Shown here piece by piece: positions 35,201-45,884 of a stretch of 64,000 bases of DNA. The translations under genes were made by a program, and so were the position numbers. Source of the stretch: Artocarpus heterophyllus (taxonomy: Eukaryota; Streptophyta; Magnoliopsida; Rosales; Moraceae); contig CM046341.1 in assembly GCA_025403435.1 (NCBI GenBank), forward strand, positions 22,281,460 through 22,345,459, written 5' to 3'. Within the stretch, counting starts at the first letter, position 1. The number at the start of each line of letters is the position of its first letter. A model generated the notes under the pieces. It had not been told where the DNA came from. It ran no database searches and worked only from the letters and a program-made list of their open reading frames with translations.

Positions 35201-36190
35201 AAGGATCCATCGTCTATCCGTAACGTGAAGTCTTCATGCAGCAGACTTCTTGTTTCTTTGAACCCCTGTAGAAAAACATAAATACGATTAGTTGCTCCAT
35301 ACTCTATGACCTAAGTGTCACTTGATTCCTTAGCTAAAGAAGTTTCAACAACTAGAAGTTCACACTTACCTCATCGAGAAAGGAAGTCCTTACAATTCTT
35401 CTTGATGTGCCCAACTTTCCCACAAAAAAAAACACTTCAACTTTATGAAGTTCTTGTTTTTCTTTTTCTTATTCTTGCCATTTGTCGGAATAGAAGATTT
35501 TTCATTCTTAGCCCTCTGCTTCTTTCCACTCTCTGGGTTAGGATTGAATCCAAATGTAGCTGCCAAGTTAGCAATATCACCAGGACCAGTTTCCCTGATC
35601 ATTTTTTTGAACTTATGTAACTGCTTCATTAACTCAGTCAAGGTCATATCTTGCCTATTGCTTAAATTATATGAAGCTCTAAAGGGGATGAATTCCTTTG
35701 ATATAGTCTCAAAGACCATAGTCATCTGTGACTCAACATCGATATCAGTTACACAGGTTTGAGCCTCAGCAAGGTAACTCATGACTAACGTCATATGTTC
35801 CTTCACAGGAGTCCTCGGTCTTTGCATGCAGTTTAAGAGTTTTCAAAGAGCTTCTTGCTGTTTTATTAGGGCTGGGCTTCCAAACATGTCTTCAAGGTTA
35901 TTCAATATCTACTTCGCAGTCTCATAATCTTCATATTGAGCTTGCAACACATTATTCATGCTAGCCATAACATAATAGTGGGCCTGATCATTAGCATCTT
36001 TCCGACAATCATATGCTTGAATTTACTCGTTTGTGGAATCCTTGGTAGGTTTAGGAGGACACGGTATTGTCAACATAAATTTTAGTTTCTCAAAGGAAAT
36101 GATGATTTTCATGGTCCTTTTCCAATTATTGTAATTCTTGCCAGTTAATATGTTTTTATCGAATATAGATGATAAAGTGTTTTTAGACAT
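32247..36190 (-). pseudogene. copia-B gag-pol, heavily mutated
   Basis: Reading the minus strand from the ATG at 36190 (MSKNTLSSIFDKNILTG): gag occupies about 36190-35390, with a Lys/Asn-rich end. A protease/pre-integrase segment follows (35199-34885, with LKDCFYVPRLKRNLIS). Integrase spans 34842-33874 (CESCLESKMTKGPF zinc-finger part; YSDVRGP and FIDNYSRYGYVYL core). RT spans about 33753-32878 and RNase H ends at 32510-32247 (DNTTAIANA, SKHIHWKYHVIKDF). Domain order gag-PR-INT-RT-RH is Ty1/copia. At least eight frame breaks or stop codons separate the open pieces, so no functional product is expected. It supplies the reference for what copia-A has lost. Confidence 0.9.
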
Positions 36191-36421
36191 TTTAATCTAC
36201 AATAAAGATTCATATACCAAATATAAGCAAACATTCCAAAATAGTTTAGTAAGATAACAAACAAGTAAACATACAATTGTGTTTATGTGTCAAAACCTTG
36301 AAAAAATCACAACCTTACAACGATAATTCCCAACTCAAAATCTAACAAGCCACCTAAGGGAGACTTGTCAAATTCAAATAGGAACATAGATCCCCACTGA
36401 TTAATATATGCTATCCAAGAC

Positions 36422-38530
36422 TGTCATGCCCCACAGTACGGGAGCTGACGTGGCGGATTAATTGAGTTAATCAAGTAAAAATTTCAATTAAAACACAAGT
36501 TAAAAAATTTAATTAATTATGAAAAATGAGACAATTTAAAACTTTTTAAAACGGTTATTATAATAAAAAACAGACAGGTGGAAAATGAAATTAAATAAAA
36601 TAAAATAAGAAAAAGAGAATAGGTGTTGGATCCCACCGGACCCACAACTTATACACACACATAGTAGCGACATAATTTAAATTACAACCAAAGTCCAACA
36701 TAGAAAAGAAGTTAAAATGATACATGCCTTGCTTGATTAATGCAAATAACCTACTCATGATCTTCTACTACTCGTGAGTCTGGTTAGTGGACTCTTCGTC
36801 AATCCTAAGCTGGATCCCACCTAGGGGAAAAAGGGTTGAAAATAGATAAAAAATGAGCAGAATGCTCAATAAGACTATGCTTTAAAATAGATAAATAATG
36901 TAAATATAAAATTTATCTTTCAAGAAAATAATTAGAAAACAGAATTAAATAGATAAATTCATTTAAATTAATCTTATTAAAATCAGTTCGTCTAGAAAGT
37001 ACCTTTTTATCTTTCTTGGGCAAACCATAATTATCACCAATGTAATGGCCTAGCTGAGTTTCAAGACCTGCCCCCAAGGTCGTACGCTACACAACCTGAT
37101 CTCTGAATATGGCATTATGCCCTTATGTTCATTTCTATTATTATTTAAAATCTATTTACTGAGTGTATTCATTTACGTTCATTATGTGGTTTATTATGTA
37201 CATCATATCATTACTCAACAGTTGTGAAGATAACTGATAAAATCTTCTTTAAAACCTTTATTGAAAACACTTTGAAATAAATCATGTTTTTTGAGGCCAA
37301 AATCTTTTTAAAACAAGGTTACCAAAGAAGGGGTAGAAGTACTATCTCAATGTCTTGTGTCGATGTTCAACACTACAGTCCTAGTCCGCTATACGTTAGC
37401 TCTACGGAACCACGAACAACCTTAAATGTAAACTAAGTTTATCAGCACCTAGCTTAGAGTATCCTACACTACTAAGCTATCTGATGGTGTCCTAGTGTGC
37501 CATTTATGTTTATAAAACAATATTATAAGGCTTAATCTCAATCTGGATTTAAAATAGTAAAAACAGGTAAAAAATGACAAATTTTCATGAAGACCGGTGG
37601 CCTGTTGTTTCCCTTGGTTCGGCCTGTTGAACTGTATAGTTCGACCTACCGATAATTAGGACTGTCCTGCCGAATTGTTTCCAGGTTCAGCTTACCGAAG
37701 GTATGAGTCCGGCAAGGCCAGACTCATGAATCTGGTCTGTCGAATTGGAAAATTTTAGAATTTTCCAAAATTCGAGTCTTGGCCTCCCCGAGCTCAAATA
37801 TTCATTTTCAACCTGTTTTCTCAATTCTTAAGCATGCCAAACACTCATACATGTTAAAGAAACATAGTAGAACACTTTTAAACTTATTTAAACAAGATTT
37901 GCATAGAAAATTTCAATTAAATCTGAAAATGAGAAAAATAGAGAAAAATAGAAAAACTTGATTTAAATCCCTTTTTTATCAAACCAAGCCTAGATTCTAG
38001 ATATTTTAGGTTCCACTAACTTAGATTCAAGGTTTTCTAAGCTCATATAACTTAGATTCCAACATTTTAAAGAAATTGAAGATTTAAAGAAAAAGTTTGA
38101 AATTTTAGAAAATGTTAAACTAACCTTGAATTCGAGCTGTAAAACAAGTTTGAAGTAGCTTAATCGTGTTTCCTGACCTCCAATCCAGCTAAGAATCAAA
38201 GCTTGAGTTTAAAATTTTGAATCAAATGAAAGGGAAGAGGGAAAGAGAGAGGCAGTGAGAAAGAGAGAGACGAGAGAGTGAGAGAGAAATAAATAGAGAG
38301 GGGGAGAGAGCAAAACCACGAAGGGAAAACCATGTGGGACTTGTTGGTCATTTGGTAAGTTGTTTTGTTCCAAAAATTCAAAATAACAAATAAAAATAAC
38401 TAAAATAATTTAAAATCAAATTAATTAAAAAATCATTGCAAAATGTTTAGATTAAAGTCAAATTACAATTTGACATACTAATCCACCATCTTCCACACTA
38501 ATATCACTTAGTTAATTTTGGGGTGTCACA
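36422..38530 (-). repeat. gypsy-B 3' LTR (complete, 2109 bp)
   Basis: Plus-strand ends TGTCATGCCCC and GGGGTGTCACA. It contains a cluster of GGTTCGGCCTGTTGAA / TCCTGCCGAATT-type palindromic words at about 37595-37750, and GA-rich low-complexity sequence at 38225-38310. Confidence 0.85.
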
Positions 38531-38543
38531 GCTCTCCATCCCT
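38531..38543 (-). other. gypsy-B polypurine tract
   Basis: The minus strand reads AGGGATGGAGAGC directly before the LTR. It closely parallels the gypsy-A tract in place and sequence. Confidence 0.7.
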
Positions 38544-38559
38544 AAAAGTAATTTCGCCC

Positions 38560-41500
38560 TCGAAATTGCAAATCAATTCAGAAACAAAATAAATGCAGAT
38601 ATAATTCCTGCATGGTCGATTCTAACTCCCAAGTGGCTTCATCAACCCCGTAATGCTGTCACACGGCTTTCACTAACAGTATGTCGCGATGACGCAAGTT
38701 GATCACTTTTTGATCGATAATTGAAACTGGCACTTGCTCATATGTCGTGTCTTCCTGAATCTGTACATCATGGAATGAGACTATCTTGCTCTACTCGGGC
38801 GGACACTTACAAAGCATCGATACATGAAATACGTTGTGAACATGAGAGAGCTCGGAAGGAAGATCGAGCCAATAAGCAACTACACCAACGTGTTGAGTAA
38901 TCTCGAACAGCCCAATGTACCTTGGCGCGAGTTTCCCACTTACACCGAATTATGATATACCTTTGCGCGGTGAGACTTTCAAGAGAACGAAATCCCCTAC
39001 CTCGAATTCCAAGGGTCAGCGTCTTCTATCCGTATAACTTTGTCTACTCTAGGCTGCTTTTAATTGATCTCAGATTATGGCAACTTTCTCGTTGCTGTCA
39101 CAGATCTCATCTGGCCTGAGAACAATCCTGTCTTTCGATTCTGCCCAACACACTAGTGACCAACATGGTCGTCTGTATAGCGCTTAAAACGGTGCCATGC
39201 CAATGCTTGCTTGGTACCTGTTTTCGTACGTAACTCTACTAGATGCAAATACTTTTTCTAATTTCTGACGAAGTCTAACACACACGCACGTAACATGTCC
39301 TCGAGGTTTTGAATGACCTGCTCAGATTGCCTATCGGTTTGAGAATGAAATGCCATGTTGAAGTTCAAGTCCGTCCCCAAGGCCTCCCGAAATCTCCTCT
39401 AGTACTTGGCGTTGAACTGGGTGTCTCTATCGGAAGTGATGGACTAAGGGACTCCATGCAACCACACTATGTTCTGCAGGTATAATTCTCTAAGAACTCT
39501 CCTCGAACAAGTGGACCTGAAAGGAATGAAATGCATCGATTTCGTCAACCTATCAACCACGACCCAAATGACATTGTGTCTTTGCTCTGTCCTTGGCAAA
39601 CCGATAAAAAAATCCATCGTGATGTGCTCCCATTTTCACCTTGGAATAGGAAGCGGCTGAAGCTAACTTGTTGGCTTCTAGTGCTCAGCTTTCACCTGGA
39701 GATAAGTCGCACACTTGGCCACATATTCTTGGACATCCTTCTTCATGCCTTTCTACTAGTATTGCCTCTTTAGATCATGATACATCTTCGTGCTCCCTGG
39801 ATGAATGGAGAATTGGGACTTGTGGGTTCATCCATCACGGCCTTCATCACTTCTACGATTGCTGGAACTACTAGATGCTCCCTAAAGTATAGCGATCCAT
39901 CAGCATGTATTCTCCATTCCTTAAATTGCTCTCCATTCTGAATTTGTATCCAGAGTCCTTGTAGGTGCTGGTTTCGCTACTAATTTTGTTTCACCATCTA
40001 AACGAGAGTTAGGGTTGTCTCCACATGATACACCAAAACTCGGTCGTAGTCTTCATAATTCTATAGCTCGTACTCACTCACTATTGCGTCTTCTTTCTAA
40101 TCCTTGAGAGCCAAGCAAGCGAGAATCCCTAAAGACTTCTTGCTAAGCCCATCAACGACTATGTTAGCTTTCCCAAGATGGTACTACAGCACGAAATCAT
40201 AGTCTTCCATGTATTCCATTCACCTTCGCTGCCTCAAGTTTAGATTCCTCTGGGTGAACAAATACTTCAAACTCTTGTGGTTGGAGAAAACCTAGAGTGT
40301 CGCCCTATACAAATAACATCTCCAGATCTTCAGTGCATGAATCACCTCTGTGAGCTCTAAGTCATGAGTAAGATAGTTCCGCTCGTGAGGTGGTAACTGT
40401 CTCGATCTATACCCCACCATGAGTCCATGTTGCATCAATATGCATCCAAGTCTGCATCCTAAAGCATCTGTATAAACTTCAAACGGCTCATCACTATTCG
40501 GGATAATCAACACTAGGGTTGTAGTCAACTGATTCTTTAACTCTTGGAAGGTGAACTCGCATTCTTCATCCCACTCAAACCTGACATTCTTCCTGATCAA
40601 TCTTGTCAATAGAGTTGCTATCTTTGAGAAGTCCTACACAAATTTTTTGTAGTATCCTATGAGTCCTAAGAAACTACAGATCTCTGCTACATTCCTCGGT
40701 CGTTTTCACTCCACTATGGCTTCTACCTTAGACGGATCCACTGAGATGCCTTGCTCGGAGATGACATGTCTCAGAAACTTAACTTCTGTCAACCAAAACT
40801 CACACTTTTTTCTTGGCGTACAACTAGTGCTCTTGTAGAGTTTGAAGCATGATCCTAAGGTGTTGTTGATGCTCCTCCCAAGTTTTAGAGTAGACCAAGA
40901 TATCATCGATGAATACGATCACGAACTAATCTATATAAGGCCTAAATATCTTGTTCATCAAGTCCATGAAAGTTGTCGGAGCATTTGTCAACCCAAATGG
41001 CATTACCAAGAACTCAAAGTGTCCATACCGAGTCCTGAAAGCTGTTTTGGGAATGTCCTCTTCTTTAATCCTAAGTTGGTGGTATCTCGAACTTAAATCT
41101 ATATTCAAAAAGTACCACAAACCTCCCAACTGATCGAATAACTCGTCGATCCTAGGCAGAGGATACTTGTTCTTCACGGTGACCCGATTTAGCTGCCAAC
41201 AGTCAATGCATAGCCTGAGGGTTCCATCATACTTCCTAGCGAACAAAACTAGTGCTCCCCACGGCTATGTGTTATTCTGGATATACCCCTTATCAACCAG
41301 CTCCTGAAGTTGCTTTCTCAATTCTCTCATCTCTGTCGGTGTCATCCGATAAGGTGCTACAGAAATCGGAGCCGTTCCTAGAAGCAACTCAATGCCAAAC
41401 TCAGTCTCCTAATGTAGCGGTAATCCTGGTAACTCGTCGGGGAAGACATCTTCAAATTCATCAACTATTGGAATTGTTGCATTTCTCATCGATGTATTGG

Positions 41501-43148
41501 ACTCTGCTTCTAGGTTCATGAGGAAGGCATAGCAAGCTAGATTATTCCGCCCTTCGAGACATGTCTTTATAAGACGCTCACTCATTGTTCGATCATTACC
41601 ATCCTAGTAAATAATTGTCGTTCCCCTATCAGACACTAAAGTCATATGAGCTACAACTGTATTATACTTGGACAACCAGTCCATCATTAGGATTACATCA
41701 TATGAGCTCATGAGGATTACAATCAAATCACTCTTTAGAATCTCACCCCCCATCTTTATTTTACAAGATTTACATATGTAGTTCACACACACCTGCCCCA
41801 AGGGTGAAGCAATAACTAAGGGCTCATCAAACTCTTCTATCTCTAACCCCAAGGCATGTACAAAAGAACTTGAAATGAGTGAATAAGTAGCACCAGTATC
41901 GAATAAAACATGGGTTAAGGACTAAGAAACTAGAACCATGCCATCGACAACCGCTTTGCTAGTCTGGGCATTCGAACTCCTTGATGTCATAGTGTGAACC
42001 TACACTAGAGCTCTCCCTTTTTCTCTACCAACATTGCTAGGTCCTAGATTAGTCGACCAATATTGCTACGGTAGAGGTGACTACATGCTATCTGTGCTCG
42101 ACGCTCGATACTAAGGGGCATTGCATTGGAAGTTTTGCAGCTGGTGTCCTTGTACTGGGTATGACAGTTGCTGGGGAGAGAATTGATGGAACTGCAGCTG
42201 AGGGAATTACGGAGGTGGAGGTAAAGTCTGAGGCTGAGATTGACGACTGGCTCTCTCTTCAGCTTGAAGTCATAGACAAGCACTTCTGATTAGATAGTTC
42301 CTCTTGATATGTCCCGGTTGCTAGTAATACTGGCAATGGAAGCTATAGGGATTACTGCGCCCGCTGTTAGATGAACTACTGCTTCTATTGTTCATGTTAC
42401 CATGTTGATTCTTCCCTTGAGTTGGACGGCTACTGGTGCTACTCTTGTCGCTCCTTTATGGTCCTCCTGACGTCTTTGCTCGATCCTCACAGTATTGTGT
42501 GTAATCATTTTGCATAGATATAGTTGATGACACAAGTTCACCAAAATTCCTAAGTCATAGGGCAACCACCTGTCGTCGAATAGAAGCCTTAAGCCCTTCT
42601 TGAAACTTAATACACTTCTTACACTCTGATGCCACTATAGATGGAGCAAACCTGGCCAGTTCATTAAACTTTGTCTCGTACTCCTGAACCAACATATCAC
42701 CCTATTGCAATCTATAAAATTTAGCAGCCTTCTGGTCTTGATATCCTTGTGGAAAGTAACGGTCGTAGAATAGCTCCTCGAACCTGTTCCAGCTAATGTT
42801 CCTGTTGTTCTCCAGGCGTTGAGCTTGTTTTCACCAAGTATTAGCACTACCTTCAAATTTATATGCTGCAAACTCGAGACGATAAGTTGCTAGCATGCCA
42901 AGGGTATCCAGGTATTTTACGACTGAATCTAACTAAAATTCGGCCACTTGTGGGTCCTTATTTCAATCAAAAGTTAGAACAGATGCTCGCCGAAACTCCT
43001 TAAAGTATGCGTGCTGACGACTAGCCTTGGAATCCTTCGGTCTTGCCCTCGCTGCCATCTGTCAGAAAGCAACAAGCATTGCACCCATCATACTTTCCTC
43101 ATTCCCTGGGTTCACGTCAGTAGCAAATGAACTATGCCTTGGTGCCAT
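38560..43148 (-). pseudogene. gypsy-B gag-pol, heavily mutated
   Basis: The gag start MAPRHSSFATD is at 43148 on the minus strand. Gag remnants run to about 42400; the zinc-knuckle region near 42300-42360 keeps GHIKRN but has lost at least one cysteine. A protease-like segment lies at 41852-41604. RT lies at 41246-40926 ([27 protein letters not shown]) and 40906-40706. An RT/RNase H segment lies at 40609-40292 ([22 protein letters not shown]). Integrase and tail remnants fill 40290-38560 without a long open frame. Gene order and motifs are Ty3/gypsy. It is non-functional. Confidence 0.88.
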
Positions 43149-43237
43149 TCTCTCACTTCGGAAAACAAAATTAGACTGTTAGTGGTATTTCATTGTCGTA
43201 CCTATATATGCACAATTCTCAATGTTTATAACCTAAG

Positions 43238-43249
43238 GCACTGATACCA
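43238..43249 (-). other. gypsy-B primer-binding site
   Basis: The minus strand reads TGGTATCAGTGC three bases inside the truncated LTR. It differs by one base from the initiator Met-tRNA site TGGTATCAGAGC used by gypsy-A and copia-A. Confidence 0.85.
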
Positions 43250-43252
43250 TTC

Positions 43253-44666
43253 TGTCACGCCCTAGAGTACGGGATGTGACGTGGCGAATTAATTAAGTTA
43301 ATTAAGTAAAAATTTTAATTAAAACACAAGTTAAAAAATTTAATTAATTATAAAAAATAAGACAATTTAAAACTTTTTAAAATGATTATTGTAATAATAA
43401 AACAGATAGGCAGAAAATGAAATAGAATAAAATAAAATAAGAAAAAGGGAATATGAATTGGGTCCCACCGGGCCCACAGCTTATGCACACACATAATAAC
43501 GACATAATTTAAATTATAATCACAGTCTAGCATAGAAAAGAAGTTAAAATGATACATGCCTTGCTTGATTAATACAAATAACCTACTCAGGATCTTTTAT
43601 TGCTCGTGAGTCTGGTCGATGGACTCTTCATCAATCCTAAGCTGGATCCCACCTAGGGAAAATGGGTTAAAAACAAATAAAAAGTGAACGAAAGGCTTAG
43701 TAGGACTATGCTTTAAAACAGATAAATAATGTAAATATAAAATGTATCTTTCAAGAAAAATAATTAGAAAACAAAATTAAATAGATAAATTCATTTAAAT
43801 TAATCTTATTAAAATCAGTTCGTCCAAAAAGTACCTTTTTATCTTTCTTGGGCAAATCATAATTATCACCAATGTAATGGCCTAGTTGGGTTTCAGGACC
43901 TGCCCTCAAAGTCGCACGCTACACGACTCGATTTTTGAATATGGCATCATGCCCTTATGTTCATTTCTATTATTATTTAAAATCCATTTACCGAGTGTAT
44001 TTATTTACGTTCATTATGTGGTTTATTATGTACATCATATCATTACTCAACAATTATGAAAATAACTGATAAAATCTTCTTTCAAACCTTCATTGAAAAC
44101 ACTTTGAAAGAAATCATTTTTTTCGAGGCTTAAATCTTTTTAAAACAAGGTTACCAAAGAAGGGGTAGAAGTCCTACCTCAATGTCCTGTATCGATGTTC
44201 AACACCGCAGTCCTAGTCCACTATACATTAGCTTCACGGAACCACAGAACAACCTTAAATGTAAACTAAGTTTATCAGTACCTAGCTTAGAGTATCCTAC
44301 ACTACTAAGCTATCTAATGGTGTCCTAGTATGCCATTTATGTTTATAAAACCATATTATAAGGCTAAAATCTCAATCTGGGTTTAAAATAGTGAAAACGG
44401 GTGAAAATTGACAAATTTTTATGAAGCTCGGTTGGCCTGCGATTTCCCCTGGTCTGGCCTGCCGAATTGTGTAGTTCGGCCTACTGGCAATCAAGACTGG
44501 TCTACCGAACTGTTTCCAGGTTCGGCCTGCCGAAGGTATGAGTCCAACAGGGCCAAACTCATGAATCTGGCCTGTCGAACTTCAAGTTCTGCCTGTTGAA
44601 CTGGAAAATTCTAGAATTTTTCAAAATTCAAGTCTCGGCCTCCTTGAGCTCAAATATTCATTTTCA
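43253..44666 (-). repeat. gypsy-B 5' LTR, truncated
   Basis: It matches 36422-37810 from TGTCACGCCC up to TATTCATTTTCA, then breaks off at 44666/44667 into copia leader. About 720 bp of LTR are missing. Its palindromic cluster (44430-44605) has roughly 20 extra bases relative to the other LTR (added words TTCAAGTTCTGCCTGTTGAA). Confidence 0.87.
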
Positions 44667-45870
44667 TAGATCCAACCAGGTACATGATAAAATCCTTTCC
44701 TAAGGGTCAGAACCATCATGTGCTGCTATGGACCAACGATGGAGGCCATAGGTCCCTTCTTCGAAAACCTTCTCCCACTCAATATTTTAAAAGTCAAGGT
44801 TTTATGTTAACACACATGAACAATTTTTAATAAGTGGCACTCTCTATTCTACATATCATGTTATCAATGTACATGGCAAATCATATTATAATGCAAACAA
44901 GCAAAGCAACATGTAAAGCTACAAGCAAACTAATAAGTAAATAGTCATAATATCATGGTTCCATCATAGAGAAAAGAAAATAAAGATTACAAAAGCTCGG
45001 TCGCAATATATTATCAATTCTTCATCTTGTATCTTCATGTGGCATCCATTTTCAATTCTTCAATCCCTCATAGATCAAAGGGTTTATTTTTCTAGTCATC
45101 ATAAAATTTCATGTTTCTTAGAATTGTCTCAAACATAAAATCAAAAACTATACAAAAAAGCAGCTTTTAAAAAAAAATGTTTTGCCCTCTGCTGACTTGC
45201 CAAACTAAATGTTTGGCCCTCCCATCTGGCCATCGGTTTGCCAAACTTATAGGTTCAACCTGCCGACTAAACTGAACTCGCATTCTGCCCTGCTGCTAGC
45301 TTGCCAAACTAGAAGTTCGATCTGCTAGTCTGCGACCATTAGCCTGCCGACCTAAAGGGTTCGGCATGTCGACCGATCTAAACTCAGCGTTTTTCCATAA
45401 AACAGTTTTTAAACAATTTTTCTATCTTATTTCAACAATTCAAAAACATAAAATTTTATAAACACGTAAAAACAATGGAACTCCTATCATCTTCATCTTC
45501 TAGAGCCGTCTTTACTTCGAATGATTGTTTAATTACAAAATTTTACAAATTTAAAATTAAAATAATAATTCCTAGACGGTGATGATAGACCGCCATCTAA
45601 TTACATGAAAAACCTAGATACACATTCTAACCTCTAAGGAACCATAACCGGCACAAATTAATTAATTAATAAATAATTAAATAAAAATTTAATCAACCAT
45701 AATTAAGTAATAAAGCATTCACTATATAATCTCATGACATCATTTAATTATATAAAAACCGTATAGTGCCAATTCTCTAAAAAATTAAATTCAAGCATAG
45801 GAGAGAATAAGACCACATAATTCATGTATATAGCATGATCACAAACCTGATAATCAATGTAAAAACACTG
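44667..45870 (-). other. copia-B 5' leader with a palindromic-word array
   Basis: Non-coding sequence between the gypsy-B breakpoint and the copia-B primer site. It continues the leader found at 36191-36421. At 45180-45370 it holds the densest set of TTTGGCCCTCC / GTTTGCCAAAC / CCTGCCGAC / GGTTCGGCATGTCGACC words in the window. No open frame of note. Confidence 0.7.
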
Positions 45871-45882
45871 ACTCTGATACAA
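45871..45882 (-). other. copia-B primer-binding site, eroded
   Basis: The minus strand reads TTGTATCAGAGT two bases inside the LTR, with two mismatches to the initiator Met-tRNA site. The next bases (CAGTGTTTTTACAT) align with the copia-A leader. Confidence 0.8.
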
Positions 45883-45884
45883 AT

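Larger units (their letters stand above)
36422..44666 (-). mobile_element. Decayed Ty3/gypsy element gypsy-B nested in the copia-B leader
   Basis: One complete LTR (36422-38530) and one truncated LTR (43253-44666) flank a minus-strand gypsy gag-pol with many stops and frameshifts. The element sits between the copia-B gag start (36190) and the rest of the copia-B leader (from 44667). The right edge stops in mid-LTR and passes straight into copia leader sequence, so the LTR end, its target duplication and probably some copia leader were deleted. The LTR is unrelated to gypsy-A apart from general layout. It is older than gypsy-A judging by coding decay and LTR divergence. Confidence 0.88.
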
